DNA from: Amaurobius ferox
Lineage: Eukaryota > Arthropoda > Arachnida > Araneae > Amaurobiidae
Assembly (NCBI GenBank): GCA_951213105.1
Contig: OX578152.1
Span: 101,084,568 to 101,148,567, forward strand
DNA length: 64,000 bases
Direction: 5' to 3'
The translations under genes and the position numbers were made by a program. Under the pieces are notes generated by a model. It was not told the origin of the DNA, ran no database searches, and saw only the letters and a program-made list of their open reading frames with translations. Positions 32,992 to 43,840 of this stretch are shown in pieces. Numbering within the stretch: the stretch's first letter is position 1; every line of letters begins with the position of its first letter.

Positions 32992-34724
32992 CTACGTGGA
33001 ATATTTGAAATTATTAATAATATTATTTACAAAAACTGCCGGATATTGGTAATGTTGACAAATACGTTTAAGATTATTGATGTGGAGAAAGTGAAACTGA
33101 GGATCAGAAAGACGATGTATTCGAAAGAGCTGGTTTAAAATGATGTTTCTAAACAATTGAATAGAATTACGAGATCGATATGATAGTAGCTTTATGATAG
33201 TGAAGTCGTAAAAATCTTTTTTATCATATAGATTGATGATTACATGATTATTGAAGGTATTTAAATTTAGGTCTAAATAATTTACAGTTTGACTAACACT
33301 AGGCTCATTAGGGATTAATTCTAGGTTAGAAGGGTAAAAATCAATATTAATTGGATAGGAATCATCAATGACAATACAAATTAAGTCGTCAACGTATCTA
33401 TATATAATATATGAATTAGAGTTAAAATTACATTCATAATAATAAAGATATAAGTTAGCCAGAATACTACTACTACAGCCTCCTTGTGGTACACCAGATG
33501 TTTGTAAATAAATACTGTCACCTTGGATAATATAATTGTTGTATAATACAAAGTGCAAGAGCATAGGAAAGTTTTTAACACTAAATGCAACATTATTAGA
33601 AGATAGATAATCATGATAAAGAGAGATAATAACTTTATATAAATCTTTAATATCAATATTATTAAAAAGGTCTTTAAAATCAAAGGTATGGAAACCAAGA
33701 ATTTGTGGAAGCTTACTAAGGTGATTAACTAAATCGAAACTATTGTTCAAAATGAAATATCCTGAATTCTTAAATTTAAGAGATTCATTAATTCTGTTTA
33801 AACAGTTAAGCAAGTACTTACTAGCTGTAGTGGTAAAGGTATTATGTCCACAAGTGACTCTTCTAAAACTGAGAGGTGATTTATGGAATTTAGGAACCAA
33901 AGTAACATAAGGAAATTTATAAAATTTACAATTAATATTTAATTGTGTATATAAGTTTAGTTTTGATTTTGATAGACTGATTATTTATGGGTTTAAAAAT
34001 ATGATTATATTTTAAATTATTCTGTAACAGAGAAGCATAATATTTTTTACAAATAATTGCATAATTATTAGAAGCTTTATCTACATAAGCTATGACAAAA
34101 TGTTGTTGTAGTTCTTTAATAGCAGATAAGAGTTGTTTATAAGGATACCTTGGCTTCGTGAATTTAATGTTTATATTAACATTTTTAAGAAGATGTAGGG
34201 TAGTGTACTTTCATAGATGGAATGCTTCAATAGGAATGGAATGTGAACAAGCAAGTTGATATATGAATTTATCAAAATCAAAAGATATAGACTGAAGATG
34301 AAGTATTGGGTGATGGCAGAATGGAATGCGAAATTTAGACCCTTTATTCATAATATCCCTAAGTATATCATTCTGAACTATACTGAGATCCCCAGTAATA
34401 ATGTGTCCATGAGAGGAGTTGACATAAGGGGTAAAATTTTTTGTCGTTGCATACACATGATGTAAGGGGATCGGAGTTTAATGACCTGGAAACTTCATTG
34501 TAAATGTAAATAGTTCTACCAATTGGTAAATTATATTTGAATGATTTTTGTATTTTGATATCATTTACTGGTAACAAGTGCTGATGTTTTGCAAATAAAT
34601 TATTGAAGTTAAGAGAATTAAGAATTGGGTGTTTAAAAGAAATTTCACAATAAGCTATTTTAGTAGGTGGATTAGGTGAATGGTGTAGGTGGAAATTTAA
34701 GAAATTTGTACGAGAAAAAAGCAA
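32992..34724 (-). pseudogene. Reverse-transcriptase element, copy 1, frameshifted
   Basis: Minus-strand retroelement gene in at least three frames. Upstream part (34368-34724): a PIGRTIYIYN block and a Cys motif. Next (34211-34456): GHIITGDLSIV and RDIMNKGSKFR. Then around 34060-34100 VDKASNNYAIICKKYY. Last a 302-codon frame (32992-33900) with RT motif A FDFKDLFNNI (residues 73-82), motif B SGVPQGGCSSS (135-145) and motif C YRYVDD (167-172). This order (D-K-A-S-N-N, then RT, then no nuclease) matches RT proteins I associate with Penelope-like or related elements of invertebrates; the class is not certain. The catalytic Asp pair is intact. Breaks include a 1-bp frameshift near 33930 and another near 34430. 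Confidence 0.75.
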
Positions 34725-34779
34725 ATGATAAAATAAATGTTTAAAATGCTCATTAGTTAATTTTAATTTTAAAAAATTA

Positions 34780-34805
34780 GCATGAACAATAATTAATTTG
34801 CATCT

Positions 34806-34848
<43 letters not shown>

Positions 34849-35850
34849 GGTTTGAAAGTCCAATGAAAGAAAAGTGAGAAGCTGTAATATATATACTATA
34901 TATTGTAATAATTTAAATTGCTTGTAATAGAGTCTATATACATATATATATATATATATAATAAATTCTATTACTAAATTTAGCGCAAATGCAGCATAAA
35001 TTTGAATAGATAGCAAATAGAATGTTTCTTTAATACAAACCATACAAAAGGAATTAGGAATAAGGATAGTTCATAAATGAAAAGTTAGATAAACTAAACA
35101 GCGTAGTATAAGAATGTGAATGACTATACAATATACATTTAATTTATTGCGCAAATGCAGCTAATAAATAAAATGTTTTCAATAAAAATACAAATTAGTA
35201 AATCCAATGTTAGAATGTATGTAGTAACTCATAATACACTATTCCAAAATTTTCTACAAAATACAAAGAAATAAAAGAAATTAAGACATAAAGGAGGAAA
35301 TAATAAAGCGTAATGCAGGTCTAAAGACAAAGACAATCAACAAATTGCAAAAATGAGGAATGAAAATAGGAAAACAAAAAAATCAAGCAAAAAAGCTTGC
35401 ACATGGAAGAGCTTTAGGCTTAAGTTAAGTTCATTTCGAAAATATTCTCTTCAAATCCATATATCCCTTCGAAATGAACACAAAAATGCTTGCTTCTGAA
35501 ACACAAGATAGATTTTATCTATAAACTTGTGTTATATGGACGACAAGCATATAGATTGGAACAATAAAGGAAACATAAATACCTTAAAATACACTTCATT
35601 AGTGCAACCATGACGAGCAAAATATGGCTAGACCAATGTTGCCATGTGCAGAAATGAAAAGATGATATTTGCAGTTGCCAAAGAAAGTAATAAAAACTGT
35701 ACTGCGTAAAAGCAATAAAATGAGATATTCAACAGTTAAAGCTTCAAGATAAAAAGATGAAAATATAAATTCAAGAGAATGAAGAAGTACGGCTAAAATA
35801 AGATAATAAGGGGAGAATTTTAGGCTAATGGAAACTTATTAACTATACCA
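34780..35850. repeat. Spacer between the two RT copies, (TA)n tracts
   Basis: (AT)n at 34808-34846 and 34938-34961. GCGCAAATGCAGC occurs twice (34983, 35150). AGTAAATCCAATGTTAGAATG at 35199 also occurs at 32165. It probably contains untranslated or terminal sequence of the RT element. Confidence 0.5.
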
Positions 35851-35854
35851 TTTA

Positions 35855-36660
35855 CTAAATATGCAGGACATTTATACATTTTACTGGTAATTTTGAGGTT
35901 ATTAATGTGCAAAGCATGAAATTTTTTATCTGATAATCTATAAATTCTAAAAAGTTGATTAAGTATAATATTTCTAAACAATTGAATCGAGTTGCAGGAA
36001 TTAAAAGTAATAATTTATTAATATTAAATTTAAAAAAATCTTTTTTATCATATAAATTAGTAACTATCCCATGAGCAGGTTCTATAATTAGATTTAAATC
36101 CAAATAATAAATATTATTACTAATAGAAGTTTCATTAGGTATTAATTTAAATTATCCGGATAGAAATCTATATCTATAACATGGTTATCAGTAAATACAA
36201 GACAAATCAGATCATCTACATATCTGTAAATTTTATAATCTGTTGAAGTAAAGAATTTTTCATATTGATATAGGTATAAATTAGCTAACATACTGCTACT
36301 ACAGCCACCTTGTGGAACACCTGAGACTTGTAAATATAATTTATTACCTTGAAAGATATAATTATTGAAAAGAGCAAAATGGAGAAGCTTAGGAAAATTG
36401 GTAAATTTAGTAAGATGAGAATGATTAGTAATATAAGCATTATATAAAGCTAAAATGACATCATATAGATCAGTGATCTTAATATTATTATATAGATCTT
36501 TAAAATCAAAAGTTTGAAATCCTATTATTTTACCAAGTGTTTTTAATTTATTTTTTAATTCTTTACTGTTATTTAGAATAATATAGTTATCACTAGAATC
36601 TCGTAAATTACTATTTAGTACATTTAAATAATTTAGTAATAATTTACTAGCAGGATGCCA
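35855..36660 (-). pseudogene. Reverse-transcriptase element, copy 2, truncated
   Basis: Diverged homologue of copy 1. It has motif A FDFKDLYNNI, motif B SGVPQGGCSSS and motif C YRYVDD, then a frameshift near 36142 into LIIEPAHGIV and NLYDKKDFFKF, which aligns with NLYDKKDFYDF of copy 1. The homology begins at ASKLLLNYL. Everything upstream is replaced at about 36655 by repeat C, whose reverse strand supplies the apparent first 15 residues of the open frame. The 5' half is therefore missing. The copies differ enough to be separate old insertions. Confidence 0.75.
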
Positions 36661-37090
36661 TATTTTATTTTGAAGTGGGTCACGCGATCGCTTCATATAA
36701 GAGGTGTAATTATTATTTTTATTTTTATTTAAAAAACTACCGAATATATTTTGCTAAAAAAATTTTTTATATATTTTATGGAATAATTTGAATATTACCT
36801 CAAAGTTTTGAAGCAATTTGTAAATTTTAAATCCACTTAAAAAATGTTTGAAAAATTAGGTCCCATAGGGTTCAATGTATTTCATTTTTTCAACCCGGGT
36901 TCAATCCAAAACTAATTGGGTGATATTCTTCATTTATATTCCCATAGGTCCCACAGACGGCCTGAACAACATACTAATATTTCATTTTGATAAAGTCATT
37001 TTTTCGGCAGTTATCGTGCTAACGGTCAGACAGACAGAATGAACAAAGTCATAAACACTTTTCAACTTTGTTGTGAAGTGTTAAAAATGT
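36655..37090 (+). repeat. Repeat C, copy 1
   Basis: It shares with the other copies GAAGTGGGTCACGCGATCGC, ATATAAGAGGTGTAATTATT, TTTTTCAACCCGGGTTCAAT, GTTATCGTGCTAACGG with a short CAGA run, and TTTTCAACTTTGTTGTAAAG-type text at its end. Its left edge cuts into the second RT relic. Confidence 0.8.
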
Positions 37091-37739
37091 ATTTCCGAAA
37101 CCAAGGACGTTTTCAAGAACCATCCTTGGTTCGGAGATATATATATATACCTATAAGAGTGCAGCTTTGAACAATAAGCAAGAATTTTTATTAAACTGAA
37201 AGCCTTACGAGTGTGTATGATTGGATTTTAGGTGGAGCTCTTGGTTTTTGAAGTATAGTGGTTATAATTTCGAAATTTTTAATATTATGAATTTTCCAAT
37301 GGGTGGGAAAGCTGTAATATTTAAAAAGTCGTGAGTATTATAGGTAATTGCGTATATTTACTCCTTCATGAAATATTGGTGCACAAACATAAAATAATTT
37401 CTTTTGTTTAAAAAAGAACAAAAGGAAAGTACTTATTTATGTGCTGTCAGGGAAGTTATCTAAAATCTCGTTAGATATGTAATTTTAATTTATATACCTT
37501 AAATCAAACTAAAATAATGTGATATTTTGACATGAAGTCTGTGGTCAGAGTATCCAGATGAAATTAGGGTGAAAACAAAATGTTCTAGCATCGAAAAAAA
37601 TCGTCCTTCTCTTTGTAAAATCAATGAATATTTCATTCATATCAGCTATGCAGATTCCATGAGCTAAATAATTTTGTGTTAAAGAAATACAGCAATTCAA
37701 ATACAACTTATTCTACATATTTTGCTGTTTACATTTTAC
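37091..37739. other. No gene seen
   Basis: AT-rich with a short (TA)n at 37139-37148. No recognised gene or repeat. Confidence 0.4.
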
Positions 37740-38395
37740 ATAAGTGAAAAATAGGCTTCGTTGTTGAAATAATAAAATTTGGATGATCATTTAAACTCAA
37801 ATATATTGTAATTGCGTTGTTTCAGTATGTAGATGCACAGAATTTAAACAAAAATTAAGTGATTTTAGAACGGATACAACACTCAATATGAATTAAAAGG
37901 AACTTTAAAAATTTCGGTTTTGAAACAAGATGGATGCCATATTTCATTTTGAAGTGGGTCACGTGATTATTTCATATCATGGTCACGTGATCGCTTCATA
38001 TAAGAGGTGTAATTATTATTTTAATTTTTATTTAAAAAACTACTGTATATATTTCGCTGAATTTCTTTTTTGTATATTTTATGGAACAATTTGAATATTA
38101 CCTGAAATTTTCGAAGCAATTTGTGAATTTTAAATTGGCTTAAAAAATGTTTGAAAAATTAGGTCCCATAAGGTTCAATGTATTTCATTTTTTCAACCCG
38201 GGTTCAATCCAAAACTAATTGGGTGATATTATTCATTTATATTCCCATAAGTCCTACAGACCGTCTGAACAACATACTAAAATTTCATTTTGATTAAGTC
38301 ATTTTTACTGCAGTTATCGTGCTAACGTACAGACAGTCAGACAGAATGACAGGTTCATAAATACTTTTCAACTTTGTTGTAAAGTGTTAAGAATA
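37740..38395 (+). repeat. Repeat C, copy 2 (longer)
   Basis: It includes about 190 bp upstream of the part shared with copy 1 (TTCGTTGTTGAAATAATAAA, GATGATCATTTAAACTCAAA), which aligns with the inverse of 55195-55270. The GTCACGTGAT segment is duplicated here (37967 and 37983). Confidence 0.75.
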
Positions 38396-39121
38396 GAGTA
38401 TAGCAAAAATAAATGATGACAAGTTTGATGTTGGTGATTCTTCTAATTCTACTTCTGAAGAGCACGAAGGAAGTCCTAGTTATGAGCATTTTCCACTTTT
38501 GGGCGGTTGTTCCTTCTCTTACCCTGATGAAGGGGATCTAACATATCCTCGAAACAGCTGTACGCTGCATTATTGTGTTATTTGTGCTTATATATAATTT
38601 GCTCAAGTTATCCTTAATAATGATAATATTCATTATTACTACTGATCATTATTACTAATGATAGTGGGAAACTCATATCCATACAGATTTAGCATGCATT
38701 GGTGTATTATTCAGTGTATCTACCGACACGGTTCGCATGATTATGATCTGGGTAGAGACCAGCTAATAATCACCACGTAAAACACTTTTTAAAGCATTAA
38801 AAACTTTGGCACATGGGGTATTTGAAGTATATTTAGCTGTAGTTTGACATAAAATGGAGATCATATCACGAAAATTTTATTAGAAGATAGATTTTCTAGA
38901 TGGGTATCTATTGAGATCTTCTGAAGTATGTTTTCATCGCGAAATTAAAAACTCTGTAACAAAGAAACTATCGATTTTTTGAAATTTTCAACGCTTGAAC
39001 AAGAAAACTGAAACGTTTAGCTTCAATAATTAAATATATAAATAAAAATCGCAGCACTTAAAGTTGAAGTGTCAGTTAGATTTTAATATGTGTGTCTCTG
39101 GCGCCCTTTTCTTTAATTTAT
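38396..39121. other. No gene; contains a stem-loop motif
   Basis: CTGATGA, one spacer base, GGGGAT paired (one G-T) with ATCCTC, then GAAAC at about 38532-38563. This has the same plan as the motif at 27488. Otherwise unremarkable. Confidence 0.45.
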
Positions 39122-39481
39122 TCAAATTTTTCTTCCATTAAAAACCTGGTGTAGGTGGGGGGGGAGCGAATATCGACTTTTACGAAATTCTGGCTCCTTA
39201 GCTCTCTTCGAAACATTCTGTCGTTTCTTAATAAGAAAAGGAAAATGGTCAAATATAAAGTTGTAGATCTTTGCAAAATTAGTACTTTCATCCAGTTTCG
39301 TACTGCGCATTCGTAGAAAAACTGCTAAATTCTCTTCTTTTCTGTTGAAAGATTGTTGTTTGTAGCCAAATAAAAGAAAGTAAGAGACAAACTGCTTTTC
39401 GCTAAAAGTTTCTCCTCCCCCGTAGAAAACATCTGTAACCTTCTCTGCCATATGAACTCGTCCTTCGAACGTATCACCCAA

Positions 39482-39517
39482 CGAGTTAGTATATACTACC
39501 TCGTATATACTAACTCG
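39482..39517. other. Perfect 15-bp hairpin
   Basis: CGAGTTAGTATATAC (39482-39496), a 6-nt loop, then GTATATACTAACTCG (39503-39517). The motif GGTATCACCCA follows and a related GTATCACCCA lies just before it. The 119-codon minus frame ending at 39481 abuts it but has no recognised family. Confidence 0.85.
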
Positions 39518-39519
39518 AT

Positions 39520-40186
39520 GGTATCACCCACGGTATCACCAACCCCCCATGTTTTGCTCACTCCACTCTGTAGACCTTGGGACTCCTTTTAAACAACTGA
39601 GGGGGAATATTCGCTTGGGCGTCTACTGAAAAAAAAATCCCAATCTCTAAGTTACCGACATTGTTTGAAAACATGTCGATATTTCAATTTTATTTGTAAG
39701 AAATTGAGCAATATTTGTCATTTAAAAACCCACTTTTCCAGTGATAAGTTGTATCAGAAAATCTAGTTATTCCAGGTGTATGTGACTCTATTGTGAACCT
39801 ATAACAGCTGCTCGCCGTTTCGAGTTCCGTGATTTCAGGTAAGTGTTATGAAGTGTTTTATCCTTGTCATGCTTTTTTCTTGTTATGTGTAATGGAGATT
39901 TTAATCTCCCTAAATACGACAGTTACCCCTTCCCCCCAGTATGTATTTCATATTATAGAGACAAATGTCACTAAATTTAGAATTCAAAATAATAAATTAA
40001 GAAGCTGACCAACAGCGGCGTTATTTCATCATATTCTAAGTGAGAGGAAGGGGGTGCCCCAATCAGAAATTTTTGTTGTCATCTGTTCATGTGATTATTT
40101 TTAGCACTCGAAACCTTATTTAAAGGTATTGAACTACTAAATTGTTTCAAGGATACAATGAATCAATTTTCACATTGACACCTCAC
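39520..40186. other. No gene seen
   Basis: Contains GATTTCAGGTAAGTG at about 39832, a good 5' splice site consensus, but no coding exon beside it. Otherwise nothing recognised. Confidence 0.35.
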
Positions 40187-40341
40187 CCGAGATTGGTGGT
40201 AGGGGAAGGAGGGTACGGTCCCTAAGGATTCCTACCTCACTGGTTTCCGGTCTAAATTGGGTGGCACATCCCGGTCGTCCAAATGGTTACCTTACACCTT
40301 TCTGGTAGTTCGCACGGTCTGGGTCTCAACAACAACAACAC
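40187..40341 (+). repeat. SINE B copy
   Basis: From CCGAGATTGGTGGTAGGGG to GGTCTGGGTCTCAACAACAA, ending in a (CAA)n tail. 5'-truncated. ACATTGACAC on the left and ACACTGACAC on the right may be a mutated target duplication. Confidence 0.8.
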
Positions 40342-40374
40342 TGACACAGAATTAGAATTTCGGATTTAATTAGA

Positions 40375-40480
40375 ATTTCGGATTTACGCAAAGGATACAA
40401 GAAAGATCAATCATACTTAAAGCATTGATTATGAAACACTTTCCAACTTCAATGCAATTTTATTTAAAACAGTCGAAAAT
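40375..40480 (+). repeat. Repeat G copy
   Basis: GATTTACGCAAAGGATACAA, GCATTGATTATGAAACACTT and GCAATTTTATTTAAAACAG match the inverse of 55375-55480. Confidence 0.6.
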
Positions 40481-40775
40481 GCAATACATTCCTCGGTAAT
40501 ATTTTAAAACTTATCATAATACTACATTAATTTATTATATTTGAAAAATTAAACCTTCATTGAAAAACATGAACTTCATTCAAATGACGGCATTGAAATA
40601 AAAATTGCCTGGTTTAAATATATCTGAAAAGCGATACATTCCACGGTAATATTTTAAAAACTATCATAATACTACGATAATTTATTATATTTAAAAACTT
40701 CATCGAAAACAACTGAAATTAATTCAAATGACGTCATAGAAAAAATAAATAAAAAGAACGAATATGAATCTGCAG
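40481..40775 (+). repeat. Tandem duplication, 150-bp unit
   Basis: GCAATACATTCCTCGGTAAT at 40481 recurs as GCGATACATTCCACGGTAAT at 40631. Both are followed by ATCATAATACTAC and CAAATGACG near the end. Confidence 0.75.
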
Positions 40776-40799
40776 GGAAAGACATGTGCTGTCCACATC
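40776..40799 (+). repeat. Family A-prime terminus fragment
   Basis: GGGAAAGACATGTGCTGTCC ACATCAGA is the isolated 3' terminus. Confidence 0.6.
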
Positions 40800-41214
40800 A
40801 GAATTTTTAACAATATTACAACAATGATTTATAGAAGTGAACGGGGATTATTTTCAGGCCATTTCGAAAAAAATGTATGATCTATATTTAAAGATCCATC
40901 AAATTTTTGTCGAATAAAATGTTCAACAAATTTAAGCTGTGTACCAAATTTTAACTCTCTAGGACGTAGGAAAGTGCATTAAAAATGCGATCAAATAAAT
41001 TTATCATGAAGAGTTATATAAAATTTAAAAAAATGAAAAATTGTTATCTACCAAATTTATTTTAAAATGTGAAGCCACTCCCATATGCAAAACGTTTAAA
41101 TAAATGGAGAGATATTTATTATATAATATATCTCTCTTTTCTTTCTGGAAGATATCCCAAAGTCAGAATTTAATTGAATTTGTTATTTTCCCTATATTAA
41201 ATGATTTTTAATTA

Positions 41215-41582
41215 AAAAACTACTTAACATATTTTACTGAATTTTTTTTTATATATTCTATGGGATAATGTGAATATTTTCTAAAAATTTCGAAGCAATT
41301 CGTGAATTTTAAATTTACTTAAAAAATGTTTGAAAAATTAGGTCCCATAGGGTTCAATGTATTTCATTTTTTCAACCCGGGTTCAATAAAAAACTAATTG
41401 GATGATATTATTTATTTATATTCCCATAGGTCCTACAGACCGTCTGAACAACATACTAAAATTTAATTTTGATAAAGTCATTTTTACGGCAGTTATCGTG
41501 CTAACGGACAGACAGACAGACAGACAGACAGAATGAACAAAGTCATAAGCACTTTTCAACTTTGTTGTAAAGTGTTAAAAAT
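41215..41582 (+). repeat. Repeat C, copy 3
   Basis: Shares AAAACTACTTAACATATTTT, CAACCCGGGTTCAATA and GTTATCGTGCTAACGGACAG. It has an expanded (CAGA)n tract at 41506-41531. Confidence 0.8.
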
Positions 41583-41896
41583 GAATGTCTTCTCAAAAAG
41601 CGTCGGAATATCAAAGCATCTAATGCAACTCAAGAACAAAAAAATCACTTGTATACTAATTCGGCCATGCCCAATTTAAATCAGAAATCAATTTTTAAAC
41701 TAACCATTGGATTTTGAAAAATAGCTTATCAAAATTTAGGCTTTTTTGTGTTTACAAACTCAGGCAGAAGGTATTGCCACAACATGATGCAAAGGAAAAC
41801 TGTTCAGTTCATGGAGTTAGAGATGAGTTCACCTCCATGATTCAGCTGGATAGGAATGTTAAGATTGATAAGTTATCCAATTTAAAAATTCAGAAT

Positions 41897-42444
41897 AAAA
41901 TTACGCAAATAGACATTTCTTATGCAATTTTTCCTTAGAAAACTATTGACACAATCTTTTGAAGACTAGCACGAGCCGTTCTCGAGATATAGCACATTTT
42001 TCAAATAAATTCATCAAAAAATTCCATAAATTAAAAGAAAAATATGAACTGTTGAGAAATATGTTTGTTCACTTTTCATATGTAATACCATGCGATAAAT
42101 TGGGTGACATCATTCTCGTGGATCTAACTCGTACCATTCATGAGAAAAGATACTTTGAGTAATACTTTAGTATTTGAACGCCAATAGTCATTTATCTGCT
42201 ATAAGAATAACTTATTTCTCCGTCCATAACGCTTGGTGAGATTTTGGCGACGAATTTCACGGAATGTCGCCAACTTGGCGATTTTTTAAATGTTGCCAAA
42301 TTAACGAAAATCTCGCCAAATGGATAAAAATGACGCTAAATCAATGAAGACTAATTGGCGAAAATTCAATATCTTAGAAAGAATATACTATAAGAATAAA
42401 CTTTTTTTTACTGTAAAAGAAGTAAATTCTTTGCATTATATAAG
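41897..42444 (+). repeat. Family A repeat, 3' part, split by gypsy
   Basis: Plus copy up to CATTATATAAG. It resumes at 54487 (GAAAGTCATGTGCTGCCC) after the gypsy element, so the terminal phrase is rebuilt exactly if one ATAAG is removed. Confidence 0.85.
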
Positions 42445-43476
42445 TGTTATGTGGGTTTTCACCACACGTCCTGTTAGAACGCATAAATTAGTATAGTTTC
42501 CCATCTCCGACATTGGCCGTGTCGAACAAAAAATACATAGAATTAAACTAGTGGCAAATGAGGACAACGGACATGATATAAAATAATAACAATGTGTTTT
42601 ATTTGATAAAAATGAAATTAAAAAATAATAATAATAAAAACATATTTGATTGGTTCAATTAACATTCTTAACAAATTACAATGACTCTCCATTGACATTT
42701 TCAAAAATCAAGAATACTTAAAGAATGTATGTAATTAAAATCTCCATTTATATTTGTTTAAATTCGTCTCTACTATTTACTCAAGTGTGGATTTAACAAG
42801 ATGTCGAGAGAGTAAGACGTTAATTAAAACTGTGTCAATCAGATTAAGTATGTGATACCTGCATTTCATACCTTCGAACATTGTTGGAAGCGACACTGGG
42901 TACGGGGTACTTCGGTGGAGGAATCGCCGGACATCGCCGCAGACGTAATTTTTGAGAGACTCTTCTCTCTCGCGCACACAAACCAATTCTCCGTTCTGTC
43001 TGCAATCTTAAACTCAATTCCCGTTCTTTCTGAAAATTCTCAAACTCTCTCGATCATCGGAAAAAAATGTCTCCTCCTACACCATTAAGCCCCAGGTTTG
43101 TTACTGGTCCCCCCAATCAACGCCCCTGGTAGCTTCATTGGATGTTTCCAAAAAATGTCCAGTTATTATGTGCTGTGCTGACAGGAGGATGGCGGTCACC
43201 CCAGAATTAATATCTGGCAGGTGGACCGCGGGTTCTCACGACCTTGCGTGCACGTGCACCCGAACCGGACAAGGGTCAGCTCTCCCCAAGAGCGCCCTGC
43301 TGCGCCCCTTTGTAACTGGGGGATCGTTGTCCACATTTCCCAGAAACATGGCTTGCTCATCCTTTTGCAGGTGTTTTCTTAGGGAAGTGTATATGCATTA
43401 CCGGAGAAGTACAGGGACCGTCTTTATAGGTTACACTCCGCCATAATTTGCAATGTCCCAAATTTGCCTTGGGACA
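42445..43476 (-). repeat. 3' LTR of gypsy element
   Basis: Left copy on the map, downstream in the direction of transcription. The LTR tip holds the inverted repeat TGTCCCAA/TTGGGACA (43454-43476). AATAAA on the minus strand at 42598-42603 is a likely polyadenylation signal. Short open frames in both LTRs are identical and treated as non-coding. Confidence 0.95.
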
Positions 43477-43491
43477 TTCACCCCCCTCTCC
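43477..43491 (-). promoter_or_regulatory. Polypurine tract
   Basis: GGAGAGGGGGGTGAA on the minus strand, directly before the 3' LTR. It is the expected primer for plus-strand synthesis. Confidence 0.8.
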
Positions 43492-43565
43492 GTAGTAGAA
43501 CCGTGCCACAGGCTAGTATTCACCTAAAAAAAAAACTGTAAACGCATTTACACACACACATATAT

Positions 43566-43828
43566 CTCGGGTGCGGTATCCCCGTGGTTTGCGCGCTAGA
43601 TTTGCACGCTACCACAAAATGCCGCCGTGTTCATGCGGAGTACGATCACGTTAAACATGTGGGTCCGTAAGTCCTTCCGAGAGGTTGGTGGTAGGGGAAG
43701 GAGGGTACGGTCCCTGTGGATGCCTCCCCCACTGGGTTCCGGTCTAAATTGGGTGGCACTTCCCGGCCGTCCAAACAGTTACCTTACACCTTTCTGGTAG
43801 GTCGGACGGTCTGGGTCTCAACAACAAC
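43566..43828 (+). repeat. SINE B, full-length copy
   Basis: The longest copy in the window. It has a head GGTATCCCCGTGGTTTGCGC (A-box-like), GCCGCCGTGTTCATGCGG, then the conserved body from CCGAGAGGTTGGTGG to GGTCTGGGTCTCAACAACAA. ACACACATATAT lies on both sides (about 43554-43565 and 43829-43840), a target duplication. No good B-box was seen. It is inserted in the gypsy 3' noncoding region, either before or after that element spread. Confidence 0.75.
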
Positions 43829-43840
43829 ACACACATATAT

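Noticed and set aside
39122..39481. 119-codon minus-strand frame
   Set aside because: No domain recognised. It starts at a perfect hairpin and ends in low-complexity text; probably chance or repeat-derived.
42777..43446. Open frames inside the LTRs (also 53784-54534)
   Set aside because: LTR sequence; duplicates are explained by the retrotransposon structure.
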